Below are positions 44,588-53,946 of a stretch of DNA of 64,000 bases, in pieces; within the stretch, counting starts at the first letter, position 1, and each line of letters starts with the position of its first letter. The DNA is from Brotaphodocola sp003480315 (GTDB lineage: Bacteria; Bacillota; Clostridia; Lachnospirales; Lachnospiraceae). The translations under genes and the position numbers were made by a program. The notes beneath the pieces are model-generated. The model had not been told where the DNA came from. It worked only from the letters and a program-made list of their open reading frames with translations, and searched no databases. The DNA lies in assembly GCF_964246085.1 (NCBI RefSeq), contig NZ_CAXTPD010000006.1, one strand, 5' to 3'.

Positions 44588-45101
44588 TGATGTATACCAG
44601 TTATATTTAGATGAGATCGCAGCCATCCGTCCTATGGACGCAGAGGAAGAGAGACTGCTTTTGGATAAGCTTAAGAGTGGAGACACCACGGTCCGTACCC
44701 GTCTGATGGAAGGCTATCTTCCGTTTATCGCGGAGACTGCAAAGGCTTACGCGGATCAGGGCCTTCCGATGGGAGATCTGGTGCAGGAGGCGAATATGGC
44801 GCTGATCATGGCGGCCGACCAGTACCGGGAGGGCGATTTCAAAAGCCAGGTCAAAGCCCTTGCGGATGAGATGATCCGGGCAGCCCTTGAGGAGCAGGGA
44901 CTTGAGACTAAGGTGGAAGAGGAGATGCTTGCACGCGTGAATGTCTTAAAAGAGGTCTCAAAGCGCATGGCCGAGGAGCTTGGACGGGAGGCTACGGTAG
45001 CGGAGCTTGCGGAAAAGATGAAGATGACCGAGGATGAGATCAGGGACATCATGAAGCTGACCCTGGACGCTATGAGTGTCAGCACGGATGCGGAAGTGTA
45101 G
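44580..45101 (+). CDS. Sigma-70-like protein with regions 2-3 but no region 4
   Basis: The ATG at 44580 overlaps the end of the EAL gene and follows AAAGGAGAT; it gives 173 residues (MHDDVYQLYLDEIAAIRPMD). The first part resembles sigma region 1.2-2 (LPFIAETAKAYADQGLPMGD, LVQEANMALIMAADQYREGD). The C-terminal helical part resembles region 3 (LGREATVAELAEKMKMTEDE, IRDIMKLTLDAM). Region 4, which binds the -35 element, is absent and the frame ends normally. It could be a core-binding regulator or a partial sigma. Position suggests control linked to the luxS-EAL operon. Confidence 0.7.
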   Translation: MHDDVYQLYLDEIAAIRPMDAEEERLLLDKLKSGDTTVRTRLMEGYLPFIAETAKAYADQGLPMGDLVQEANMALIMAADQYREGDFKSQVKALADEMIRAALEEQGLETKVEEEMLARVNVLKEVSKRMAEELGREATVAELAEKMKMTEDEIRDIMKLTLDAMSVSTDAEV

Positions 45102-45132
45102 TCTTACAGGATATAATTGATTAGCTACAATG

Positions 45133-45190
45133 ATAAATACCATAAGATATATTAATTTTATTTATAATATATCTTGTGGTATTATTTATT
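45133..45190. terminator. Long AT-rich hairpin between the sigma-like gene and purL
   Basis: ATAAATACCATAAGATATAT pairs with the sequence at 45165-45189 over about 20 positions with few wobbles. It ends in ATTTATTT and may terminate the luxS operon. No purine riboswitch core was recognised in 45102-45261. Confidence 0.6.
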
Positions 45191-45261
45191 TGAATGAGAT
45201 TTATCAGTCTCTGTTATGAATCGCAAACAAAAAAGGAGAAATACAGTACAGGAGGAACCAC

Positions 45262-48200
45262 ATGAGTGTAAAACGCGTGTATGTAGAGAAAAAACCGGAG
45301 TTTGCCGTAAAGGCCGGAGAACTTCGCGAGGAGATCGGCAGCTATCTGAGCATAGACACCGTGACAGGGGTCCGTGTATTGATCCGCTACGATATTGAAA
45401 ATCTGTCTGAGGAGACCTATAAGCAGGCGCTCGTTACCATTTTTTCCGAGCCGCCGGTAGACTATGTATATGAAGAGGACTTCCCGAAGGAAGAGGGCGA
45501 TACCGTATTTTCCGTAGAGTACCTTCCGGGCCAGTTCGACCAGAGAGCAGACTCCGCAGAGCAGTGCGTGAAGCTGTTAAAGGAGACCGAGGAGCCGGTC
45601 ATCAGAACTGCGACCACCTATGTGCTTTCCGGTAAGCTGACTGAGGAGCAGACTGCTGCCATCAAGGCATTCTGCATCAACCCGGTCGATTCCCGTGAGG
45701 CAGGAAGCAAGAAGCCGCAGACTCTGGTGACGGTATTTGAGACCCCGGCAGATGTAGCTTCCTTCGAGGGCTTTACTGATTTTGATACTGCGCAGTTAAA
45801 GGAGCTTTACGATTCCTTAAACCTGGCTATGACCTTTCGTGACTTTGAGCATATCCAGAAATACTATGCAGGGGAGGAACACCGTGACCCGACCGTGACC
45901 GAGATCCGTGTGCTGGATACCTACTGGTCCGATCACTGCCGTCACACTACCTTCTCCACGGAATTAAAGGACGTGATCATCACCGACGGAGATTACAAGG
46001 CTCCGATCGAGGCTACCTATAAAAATTACCTGGCTGACCGCGAGGTGCTCTACAAGGGCCGTGATGACAAATTTGTCTGCCTGATGGATCTGGCACTGCT
46101 TGCCATGAAGAAGCTGCGTGCAGAGGGCAAGCTTGAAGATCTGGAGGTGTCTGACGAGATCAATGCCTGCAGTATTGTAGTTCCGGTTGAGATTGACGGC
46201 GTGACCGAGGAGTGGCTGGTTAACTTCAAGAACGAGACCCACAACCACCCGACTGAGATTGAGCCTTTCGGTGGTGCGGCAACCTGTCTGGGCGGCGCTA
46301 TCCGCGACCCGCTTTCCGGCCGTACCTATGTATACCAGGCTATGCGCGTGACCGGTGCTGCAGATCCGACCCGCCCGCTGTCTGAGACCTTAAAGGGCAA
46401 GCTGCCGCAGAGAAAGCTGGTCAACAGCGCGGCAAACGGCTACAGCTCCTACGGCAACCAGATCGGTCTTGCCACCGGCTATGTAAAAGAAATCTATCAT
46501 CCGGATTATGTCGCAAAGCGTATGGAGATCGGTGCTGTCATGGGCGCTGCTCCGAGAAAATACGTGAAGCGTCTGAATTCTGACCCGGGCGATATCATTG
46601 TTCTGTTAGGCGGCCGTACCGGCCGTGACGGTATTGGCGGTGCTACCGGCTCCTCTAAGGTACATACCGAGGCTTCCATTGAGGTCTGCGGCGCAGAGGT
46701 CCAGAAGGGTAATGCTCCGACTGAGCGCAAGATCCAGCGTATGTTCCGCCGTCCGGAGGTCAGTGAGATCATCAAAAAGTGCAACGACTTTGGTGCGGGC
46801 GGTGTCTCTGTAGCCATCGGTGAGCTCGCGGCAGGCCTGCAGATCGATCTGGACAAGGTTCCGAAGAAGTATGCCGGCCTGGACGGTACCGAGATTGCCA
46901 TCTCCGAGTCCCAGGAGCGTATGGCTGTGGTCCTGGATCCGTCTGACGTAGACAAATTCCTGGGCTTTGCTGCCGAGGAGAACCTGGAGGCTATCCCGGT
47001 TGCAGTGGTTACCAGTGAGCCGCGCCTTGTCATGAACTGGAGAGGCAAGACCATCGTAGATGTAAGCCGCGCGTTCCTGGACACCAACGGTGCCCATCAG
47101 GAAGCAAAGGTTGTTCTGGAGACTCCGGTCAAAGAGGGCAATCCGTTTGTTAAGAAAGAAGTAGCAGATGTGAAGGCCACCTGGCTGAACGTCTTATCCG
47201 ACTTAAATGTATGCTCCCAGAAGGGCCTGGTGGAGCGTTTTGACGGCTCCATCGGCGCAGGCAGCGTATTTATGCCGTTTGGCGGAAAGTACCAGCTGAC
47301 CGAGACCCAGACTATGGTTGCGAAGCTTCCGGTACTGAAGGGAAAAACCGATACTGTTACCATGATGAGCTACGGCTATGATCCGTATCTGTCCAGCTGG
47401 AGCCCGTATCACGGTTCTGTTTATGCTGTGCTTTCTTCCGTAGCAAAGATCGTGGCAAGCGGCGGTGATTTCAGAAAGATCCGTTTCACCTTCCAGGAGT
47501 ACTTCAAGCGTATGACTGAGGATCCGACCCGCTGGGGCGCTCCGTTTGCAGCCCTGCTTGGTGCTTACAACGCACAGCTTGGCTTTGGACTTCCGTCCAT
47601 CGGCGGCAAGGACAGCATGTCCGGTACCTTCAACGATGAGAAGCACGGAGAGATCAACGTTCCGCCGACTCTGGTTTCCTTTGCGGTGGATGTGGACCAT
47701 TATCCGAATATCATCACTCCGGAGTTTAAGAAGCCGGGCAGCAAGATCGTTGTATTCCAGATCGAAAAAGACCAGTATGACCTGCCGGATTACGCGCAGA
47801 TCATGGATGGCTATGAGAAATTAAACGCAGATATCAAGGCTGGACGCATCCTTTCCGCTTATGCGGTAGAGGGTCACGGACTGGCTGAGGCTGTCAGCAA
47901 GATGGCCTTTGGCAACAAGCTTGGCGTGAAGATCGAGCATAACGTAGATCCGAGAGATTTCTTTGCTGCAGGCTGGGGCAATATCGTCTGCGAGGTTCCG
48001 GACGGCAAGGTGGGTGAGCTTTCCATCCGCTATACCGTGATTGGTGAGGTGACCGACAAGGCAGTCTTTGAGTACGGTCCGGTATCCATTTCCATGGATG
48101 AGGCCTTAGGCTCCTGGACTAAGACCCTGGAGAATGTATTCCCGACCACCTCCGGTGTAAAGCAGACTGAGGTGAAGTCTGAGCTGTTTGAGGCAGACAA

Positions 48201-49026
48201 GCTCTATGTATGCAGCCACAAGCTGGCACAGCCGACCGTATTCATTCCGGTATTCCCGGGCACCAACTGCGAGTACGACAGCACAAAGGCCTTTGAGCGT
48301 GCCGGCGCAAAGGTGGTAACGAAGGTATTTAAGAACTTAAGCGCGGAGGATATCCGTGATTCCGTAGAGGAATATAAGAAGGAGATCGCGAAAGCCCAGA
48401 TCGTGATGTTCCCGGGCGGTTTCTCTGCCGGCGATGAGCCGGAGGGCAGCGCGAAGTTCTTCGCTACGGTATTCCGCAACGCAGTCATCCGTGAGGAGAT
48501 CGAGAAGCTCTTAAACGAGCGTGACGGTCTGATGCTCGGTATCTGCAACGGCTTCCAGGCTCTCATCAAGCTTGGCCTGGTTCCGGAGGGACGTATCTGT
48601 GAGCAGACCGCTGAGTCTCCGACTCTGGCCATGAACACCATCGGACGCCATATTTCCAAAATGGTATACACCAAGGTTGTCACCAACAAGTCCCCGTGGC
48701 TTGCCGGCGCTGAGCTTGGCGGCGTATACTGCAATCCGGCATCTCACGGTGAGGGCCGTTTCGTCGCAAACGATGAGTGGTTAAAGAAGCTGGCAGCAAA
48801 CGGCCAGATCGCTACCCAGTACGTGGATGAAAACGGAAACGCTACCATGGATGAGTTCTGGAACCCGAACGGCTCTTATATGGCTATCGAGGGCATTACC
48901 AGCCCGGATGGACGTATCCTGGGCAAGATGGCTCATTCTGAGCGCCGCGGTGAGGCGGTAGCCATGAACATCTACGGTGAGCAGGATATGAAGATCTTTG
49001 AGAGCGGCGTGAAGTATTTTAAGTAA
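45262..49026 (+). CDS. purL: Phosphoribosylformylglycinamidine synthase, single-chain
   Basis: This enzyme converts FGAR, glutamine and ATP to FGAM in purine synthesis. It has 1,254 residues in one chain, the long form. The linker and AIR-synthase-like halves are visible (VRVLDTYWSDHCRHTTFSTE, NETHNHPTEIEPFGGAATCL, GGRTGRDGIGGATGSSKVHT, LPSIGGKDSMSGTF). The C-terminal class I glutaminase domain has FIPVFPGTNCEYDSTKAFER, GLMLGICNGFQALIKLG (catalytic Cys) and NPASHGEGRFV. AGGAGGA precedes the ATG. Codon bias is strong. Many minus-strand frames inside it are shadows. Confidence 0.95.
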   Translation: MSVKRVYVEKKPEFAVKAGELREEIGSYLSIDTVTGVRVLIRYDIENLSEETYKQALVTIFSEPPVDYVYEEDFPKEEGDTVFSVEYLPGQFDQRADSAEQCVKLLKETEEPVIRTATTYVLSGKLTEEQTAAIKAFCINPVDSREAGSKKPQTLVTVFETPADVASFEGFTDFDTAQLKELYDSLNLAMTFRDFEHIQKYYAGEEHRDPTVTEIRVLDTYWSDHCRHTTFSTELKDVIITDGDYKAPIEATYKNYLADREVLYKGRDDKFVCLMDLALLAMKKLRAEGKLEDLEVSDEINACSIVVPVEIDGVTEEWLVNFKNETHNHPTEIEPFGGAATCLGGAIRDPLSGRTYVYQAMRVTGAADPTRPLSETLKGKLPQRKLVNSAANGYSSYGNQIGLATGYVKEIYHPDYVAKRMEIGAVMGAAPRKYVKRLNSDPGDIIVLLGGRTGRDGIGGATGSSKVHTEASIEVCGAEVQKGNAPTERKIQRMFRRPEVSEIIKKCNDFGAGGVSVAIGELAAGLQIDLDKVPKKYAGLDGTEIAISESQERMAVVLDPSDVDKFLGFAAEENLEAIPVAVVTSEPRLVMNWRGKTIVDVSRAFLDTNGAHQEAKVVLETPVKEGNPFVKKEVADVKATWLNVLSDLNVCSQKGLVERFDGSIGAGSVFMPFGGKYQLTETQTMVAKLPVLKGKTDTVTMMSYGYDPYLSSWSPYHGSVYAVLSSVAKIVASGGDFRKIRFTFQEYFKRMTEDPTRWGAPFAALLGAYNAQLGFGLPSIGGKDSMSGTFNDEKHGEINVPPTLVSFAVDVDHYPNIITPEFKKPGSKIVVFQIEKDQYDLPDYAQIMDGYEKLNADIKAGRILSAYAVEGHGLAEAVSKMAFGNKLGVKIEHNVDPRDFFAAGWGNIVCEVPDGKVGELSIRYTVIGEVTDKAVFEYGPVSISMDEALGSWTKTLENVFPTTSGVKQTEVKSELFEADKLYVCSHKLAQPTVFIPVFPGTNCEYDSTKAFERAGAKVVTKVFKNLSAEDIRDSVEEYKKEIAKAQIVMFPGGFSAGDEPEGSAKFFATVFRNAVIREEIEKLLNERDGLMLGICNGFQALIKLGLVPEGRICEQTAESPTLAMNTIGRHISKMVYTKVVTNKSPWLAGAELGGVYCNPASHGEGRFVANDEWLKKLAANGQIATQYVDENGNATMDEFWNPNGSYMAIEGITSPDGRILGKMAHSERRGEAVAMNIYGEQDMKIFESGVKYFK

Positions 49027-49041
49027 TAAGCGATAGATCCT

Positions 49042-49077
49042 GACGGGGTGCAGCATAGATGGCGGCGCCCCGTTTTT
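49042..49077 (+). terminator. Rho-independent terminator of purL
   Basis: GACGGGGTGC pairs with GCGCCCCGTT around a 13-base loop and is followed by TTTT. Confidence 0.75.
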
Positions 49078-49091
49078 CGGTTTGTCGGGTA

Positions 49092-49120
49092 TTGACAGAA
49101 AGTGCGATTTAAAGTATTAT
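49092..49120 (+). promoter_or_regulatory. Promoter of the aspartokinase gene
   Basis: TTGACA (49092-49097) and TATTAT (49115-49120) are 17 bases apart. The leader is about 47 bases, too short for a lysine riboswitch. Confidence 0.75.
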
Positions 49121-49173
49121 TTGGGATAACTGCCCCGGAAAGATCCGGGAGCATTATGAGGAGAGACATCGAT

Positions 49174-50493
49174 ATGAAGAAGGTTGTGAAGTTTGGCGGC
49201 AGTTCTCTGGCGAGTGCCCGTCAGTTCAAAAAAGTCGGAGATATCATCCGTGCAGACAAGACTAGAAGATATGTGATCCCGTCCGCACCGGGCAAGAGAA
49301 ACAGCAAGGATACCAAGGTTACGGATATGCTGTATGAGTGCTATGCGGCTGCATCTGCCGGAGCATCCTACAAAAAGATCCTGGAGGCGATCAAGGCACG
49401 CTACCAGGAGATCATTGACGGACTGGAGCTGAATTTAAACCTGGAACATGAGTTTGCCACCATCGAGGAGAATTTCGTAAAGGGAATCGGCAAAGACTAC
49501 GCAGCTTCCCGCGGCGAGTACTTAAACGGCATTGTGATGGCAAATTATCTCGGCTACGAGTTCATTGACGCGGCAGAGGTCATTTTCTTTGATGAGCATG
49601 GCAACTTTGAGGCAGAACTCACCAACAAGGAACTTTCCGAGCGTCTGGAGCATGTTGATCGTGCCGTTATCCCGGGCTTTTATGGTTCAAAGCACGACGG
49701 CAGCATCAAGACCTTCTCCCGCGGCGGTTCCGATGTGACCGGTTCCATCGTGGCCCGCGCGATCCACGCAGACCTGTACGAGAACTGGACCGATGTTTCC
49801 GGTTTCCTGGTTACCGACCCGCGCATCGTGGAAAATCCGGAGGTCATCGAGACCATTACCTACAAGGAGCTCCGCGAGCTGGCTTACATGGGCGCAGGCG
49901 TGCTGCATGAGGACGCTATCTTCCCGGTAAGAAAAGAGGGTATCCCGATCAACATCCGCAACACCAACCGTCCGGAGGACAAGGGCACTCTGATCGTAGA
50001 GAGCACCTGCAGAAAGCCGCGCTACACCATCACCGGTATTGCCGGAAGAAAGGGTTTTTGCGCGATCAACATTGAGAAGGCCATGATGAATTCCGAAGTT
50101 GGGTTTGGGAGGAAAGTTCTTGGTGTGTTCGAGAAGTACGGAATCTCCTTTGAGCATATGCCGTCAGGAATCGACACCATGACCATTATGGTACACCAGG
50201 ACGAATTTGAAGAGTACGAGCAGTCTGTGATTGCCGGTATCCACCGCGCGGTAGAACCGGATCTGGTAGATCTGGAAGCAGACCTTGCGCTCATCGCAGT
50301 GGTTGGCAGAGGTATGAAGGGCACCCGTGGTACCGTCGGAAGAATCTTCTCCGCACTGGCACATGCCCGCATCAATGTCAAGATGATCGATCAGGGCTCC
50401 AGTGAACTCAACATCATCATTGGTGTGAAGAATTCTGATTTTGAGACCGCCATCAAGGCTATTTACGACATCTTCATCACCGCAGCAATCTAA
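49174..50493 (+). CDS. Aspartate kinase
   Basis: This enzyme makes aspartyl phosphate, the first step to lysine, threonine and methionine. From ATG 49174 (MKKVVKFGGSSLASARQFKK, GAGGAGAG eight bases upstream) it has 439 residues. An earlier in-frame GTG at 49102 lies within the promoter and is rejected. The kinase domain shows KFGGSS, VIPGFYGSKHDGSIKTFSRG with GGSDVTGS, and WTDVSGFLVTDPRIV. Two ACT domains follow (for example FEKYGISFEHMPSGIDTMTI and HARINVKMIDQGSSELNIII), expected to give feedback control. It is monofunctional. Confidence 0.95.
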   Translation: MKKVVKFGGSSLASARQFKKVGDIIRADKTRRYVIPSAPGKRNSKDTKVTDMLYECYAAASAGASYKKILEAIKARYQEIIDGLELNLNLEHEFATIEENFVKGIGKDYAASRGEYLNGIVMANYLGYEFIDAAEVIFFDEHGNFEAELTNKELSERLEHVDRAVIPGFYGSKHDGSIKTFSRGGSDVTGSIVARAIHADLYENWTDVSGFLVTDPRIVENPEVIETITYKELRELAYMGAGVLHEDAIFPVRKEGIPINIRNTNRPEDKGTLIVESTCRKPRYTITGIAGRKGFCAINIEKAMMNSEVGFGRKVLGVFEKYGISFEHMPSGIDTMTIMVHQDEFEEYEQSVIAGIHRAVEPDLVDLEADLALIAVVGRGMKGTRGTVGRIFSALAHARINVKMIDQGSSELNIIIGVKNSDFETAIKAIYDIFITAAI

Positions 50494-50529
50494 ACGATAT
50501 GCCGGATATTTGATCCGGCTCCGAAACAT

Positions 50530-50577
50530 GAGGGAATCTCACGCAGGACATTTGCCGGCGCGCGGTTCCCTCTTTCG
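50530..50577 (+). terminator. Terminator after aspartokinase
   Basis: GAGGGAA (50530-50536) pairs with TTCCCTC (50566-50572), followed by TTTCGTT; the large loop contains a GCCGGC self-pairing segment. Confidence 0.6.
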
Positions 50578-50674
50578 TTGTGGGAGAAAATGTGCTATAC
50601 TGGATGATAAGTTTTGACCTGCGGACCGGTGTTTTACGGGAATCAGGAAAGATAAGAACAAAGAGGGGAGTTTC

Positions 50675-52669
50675 ATGAACAGAACAAGATGCCAGGTCCC
50701 GAAACAGGGCCTGCTGCTTTTGACTGCTGCGCTGTTGTCCGGCTGCGCCGGTCCGTCTACCAGAGTGCTGCCGCAGCGGCAGGGCGGAACCATGCAGGAG
50801 GTTCCGGATGAGATCCCGGTGGTGGAGGAGGTAAATTCCTTTTATCTGCAGGAATCGCTGGGCATCCTTTCCGCTTCTGCGCGTCCGGCCGGAAGCCGGG
50901 AGGAGGACAGTGCTGCCCGCTATATCCAGAAACTTTTAAAGGACTACGGTTATGCGGTAAGCCGTCAGCGCTTCCGCCAGAAGACGGAGCATGCGGAGAT
51001 CATCGGCACCAATGTGACGGCGGTGCGCCAGGCGGAGGATCCGGATGCGGATATTCTTCTGGTCTGTACCTGGCATGACTCGCTTCCGGACAGTCCGGGT
51101 GCCGGAAAGAATGCATCCGGTGTTTCGGTTTTTCTGGAGACAGCCCGTCTCCTTTCCGGTCTTCCGACGGATACGGAGCTCCGTTTCGTCAGCCTGTCGG
51201 CCCATGAGAAGGATGCGCTGGGAGCGCGGATGTATGCCAGAAGTCTGAGCAAGCGGGAGCGGGAACGGCTCATCGGCGTGATCACCATTGGTCCGTGCGG
51301 CGCGGTTGACACCCAGGACACGGTTCTGGCTACCCAGGATGGCAGAGGGACCATGCTGGGAGAGCTGATCCGGGAGGCTGCAGGCGGAGTCACCGGACGG
51401 GAGTGGGAGTTTGCGGCGCAGGCGGGGCAGGAGAATGGTATCTTTGCCTCTTACGGGATCCCGGCTGTCCAGGTGGGACAGCGCTTCGACAGCTTTGATT
51501 TTGGGACGCCGCTCGATACCGTAGACACGGTGGACGCGGAGTGTCTGTCGCAGATCGTGGATACGCTGTGTCAGTCGGTATCCGGGATCATGAGCCTGGA
51601 TACCCCGTCCATGCGCGCAAAGGCACATTTTGAGAATAACTGGAATGATTTTATCTATTCCCAGGATCCGGGACAGAGAATTCCGTTCGGGGTATCGCCG
51701 GACCGGCTTCAGGCTTTGTTTGGTATTCCGGGAAAGCTGGCTGTGGTAACCCGGGATGCAAAGAACCGTCCCATTGAGAGATATCAGTTTTCCATGAACT
51801 GGTTTGACATGGATCAGCCGTTTAAGACAAGCTGCTATTTTACGGATGAGCAGCTTGATCTGATCAGCCTGATACCCGGCGGGAACCGGCTGACTGCGAA
51901 GGAAATGCAGGAGCAGCTTTCCTCGCTGTACGGAGAGCCGCACAAAAAGAATCTTGGCCCGTATGGCCTGGACTGCGTCTGGCTGGATGAGCAGAGGGGA
52001 ATGCAGCTGGAGCTGATCCCCGGAAAAGAAAGCTTTGAAATTGAAATCTGCGCTTATACGCCGCAGCTGAAACCGATCGCGCGTTTTAACCCGGATGGAA
52101 CGCAGCCGGAGGGAGAACAGGCTCTTACGCCGGAATTAAAGTCCCTGAAGGATCTGTGCAGTACCATGTTCTGGCCGCAGGAGGAAGCCTGCCCGGCCGC
52201 ACAGCTGGTGTTCGAGTCAGACGGCGAAGGCGGCCACACGGCTTCGGTGGTGAAAGACGCGGAGACTTCTGACATCTGGGAAGTACACATTGACCCGGCG
52301 GATTTCGTTCAGGCAGACGGCGGTATGAGGGACCGCACCGGAACGCTGATAACGCTGGAGCGGACCTATGGACAGCTTCTTGCCGCAGCAGAGCCGGAGC
52401 GCTACGCAGCCGGATATGATGCCCTGGTAAAAAGCCTGGAAGCCAGAACACGGGGGATCATGGAGGCAGAGCCCGGAAGCAGCATCACCCGGACGCAGGA
52501 AACCCTGCCGGAGCTTGCGGATGCGTTTGCCATGTACGTTCTGGCAGAAATGCCTGTGGACAGCCCCGGAAGCTATCAGGAATGCGTACGCTATTTTTAT
52601 CAGTTTGAAGAACTGAATACATACCGCAGTGCCGTGAGAATTGCTCTGGGACTGCAGACGGAGGAATAA
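50675..52669 (+). CDS. Lipoprotein with degenerate M28-type peptidase domain
   Basis: This is a 664-residue surface lipoprotein: a hydrophobic signal (LLLLTAALLSGCAG) ends in a lipobox Cys. Residues ~50-290 follow the M28 aminopeptidase layout: TWHDSLPDSPGAGKNASGVS, RFVSLSAHEKDALGARMYAR, and GIPAVQVGQ with FGTPLDTVDTVD. In active M28 enzymes these carry H-x-D, D-N-x-S-G, E-E and Y-H-T-x-D metal or catalytic residues. Here the D-D-N, E-E and H-T positions look changed (GKN, HEKD, GTP), so activity is doubtful. The C-terminal ~370 residues are unknown. Downstream neighbours are unrelated enzymes. Confidence 0.78.
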   Translation: MNRTRCQVPKQGLLLLTAALLSGCAGPSTRVLPQRQGGTMQEVPDEIPVVEEVNSFYLQESLGILSASARPAGSREEDSAARYIQKLLKDYGYAVSRQRFRQKTEHAEIIGTNVTAVRQAEDPDADILLVCTWHDSLPDSPGAGKNASGVSVFLETARLLSGLPTDTELRFVSLSAHEKDALGARMYARSLSKRERERLIGVITIGPCGAVDTQDTVLATQDGRGTMLGELIREAAGGVTGREWEFAAQAGQENGIFASYGIPAVQVGQRFDSFDFGTPLDTVDTVDAECLSQIVDTLCQSVSGIMSLDTPSMRAKAHFENNWNDFIYSQDPGQRIPFGVSPDRLQALFGIPGKLAVVTRDAKNRPIERYQFSMNWFDMDQPFKTSCYFTDEQLDLISLIPGGNRLTAKEMQEQLSSLYGEPHKKNLGPYGLDCVWLDEQRGMQLELIPGKESFEIEICAYTPQLKPIARFNPDGTQPEGEQALTPELKSLKDLCSTMFWPQEEACPAAQLVFESDGEGGHTASVVKDAETSDIWEVHIDPADFVQADGGMRDRTGTLITLERTYGQLLAAAEPERYAAGYDALVKSLEARTRGIMEAEPGSSITRTQETLPELADAFAMYVLAEMPVDSPGSYQECVRYFYQFEELNTYRSAVRIALGLQTEE

Positions 52670-52674
52670 TCAGT

Positions 52675-53910
52675 ATGAGTCATGTGATCATCATCGGCGG
52701 CGGTGCCGCAGGCATGATGGCGGCGATCGCCGCAGCCGGTGCGGGCCATAAGGTCTGCATCTATGAAAAAAATGAAAAGCTTGGTAAGAAAATCTACATC
52801 ACAGGAAAGGGCCGCTGCAATGTGACCAACGCCTGCGATACGGAGGAGCTGTTCCGGAATGTGGTCCACAATGCCAAGTTTTTATACAGCAGCTTTTACA
52901 CCTTTACCAATACCGATGTCATGGACCTGATCGAGAAGCATGGCTGCCCGTTAAAAACGGAGCGCGGAGGCCGCGTGTTCCCGGTTTCGGATAAGTCTTC
53001 CGATGTCATCCACGCGCTGACGGTGGCGCTTCGGGAACTGGGCGTGGAGGTGGAACTTCATGAGGAGGTGTCCGGGGTCCTTGCAGAGGACGGGCATGTA
53101 TCCGGCGTGCGCTTAAAACGCGGACAGAAGGTGGTTCCGGCCGATGCCGTGATCGTGACCACCGGCGGACTGTCCTATCCGTCTACGGGCTCTACCGGCG
53201 ACGGATACCGTTTCGCGACGGAGCTGGGACATACCATTACCGAGCTTTCCCCGGCCCTGGTGCCCTTTGAGGCAAAGGAAGCAGTCTGTAAGGATCTGCA
53301 GGGCCTGTCCCTGCGCAATATCAGCGTGCAGATCCGGAACGGAAAGAAGGTATTGTATGAGGAGTTTGGCGAGATGCTCTTCACCCATTTCGGAGTCAGC
53401 GGACCGGTACTTCTTTCTGCCAGCAGCTATGTTGCCTCCACGCTGAAAAAGGGACCGCTTACCCTTTCCATTGACCTAAAGCCGGCGCTGTCCGAGGAAC
53501 AGCTGGATGCCAGGATCCTGCGGGATTTTGAGGAGGCTAAGAATAAGCAGTACAAGAATTCCTTAAACCATCTGCTTCCGGCCAAGCTGGTTCCGGTCAT
53601 CCTTGAGAGAAGCGGCATTCCCGCGGAGAAAAAGGTGAACGAGATCACCAGGGAGGAGCGCCATCAGCTGGTGCGTGCTGTGAAGGATTTCTGTATCACT
53701 CTGGTGGGACTGCGGGATTATAAGGAGGCCATCATCACCCAGGGAGGCGTGTCTGTGCGGGAGGTAAATCCGTCCACCATGGAGTCAAAAAAGACGGCAG
53801 GACTTTATTTTGCGGGCGAGGTGCTGGATCTTGACGCGGTGACCGGCGGGTTTAATCTGCAGATTGCCTGGTCTACCGGATACCTGGCAGGAATTTCCAT
53901 TCCACAGTAA
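52675..53910 (+). CDS. NAD(P)/FAD-dependent oxidoreductase of the HI0933/BaiN family
   Basis: This 411-residue flavoprotein starts MSHVIIIGGGAAGMMAAIAA, the FAD-binding dinucleotide motif, and has the family blocks IYEKNEKLGKKIYITGKGRC (with GKGRCN) and VIVTTGGLSYPSTGSTGDGY, the signature of the HI0933-like group, as well as LYFAGEVLDLDAVTGGFNLQ. Members include BaiN (bile acid flavin reductase) and are often annotated as aminoacetone oxidases, but the true substrate is usually unknown. It begins five bases after the M28-like gene and precedes cmk by 36 bases, so it probably belongs to the same transcript. Confidence 0.9.
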   Translation: MSHVIIIGGGAAGMMAAIAAAGAGHKVCIYEKNEKLGKKIYITGKGRCNVTNACDTEELFRNVVHNAKFLYSSFYTFTNTDVMDLIEKHGCPLKTERGGRVFPVSDKSSDVIHALTVALRELGVEVELHEEVSGVLAEDGHVSGVRLKRGQKVVPADAVIVTTGGLSYPSTGSTGDGYRFATELGHTITELSPALVPFEAKEAVCKDLQGLSLRNISVQIRNGKKVLYEEFGEMLFTHFGVSGPVLLSASSYVASTLKKGPLTLSIDLKPALSEEQLDARILRDFEEAKNKQYKNSLNHLLPAKLVPVILERSGIPAEKKVNEITREERHQLVRAVKDFCITLVGLRDYKEAIITQGGVSVREVNPSTMESKKTAGLYFAGEVLDLDAVTGGFNLQIAWSTGYLAGISIPQ

Positions 53911-53946
53911 GGAATGAAACGATAGAAACAAGGAGACGAAAAAGCT

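Noticed and set aside
45102..45261. Possible purine riboswitch ahead of purL
   Set aside because: The conserved junction bases and loop pairs of the purine aptamer were not found; the hairpin there is a simple AT-rich stem.
49121..49173. Possible lysine riboswitch ahead of aspartokinase
   Set aside because: The leader from the predicted start is only about 50 bases, too short for that element.
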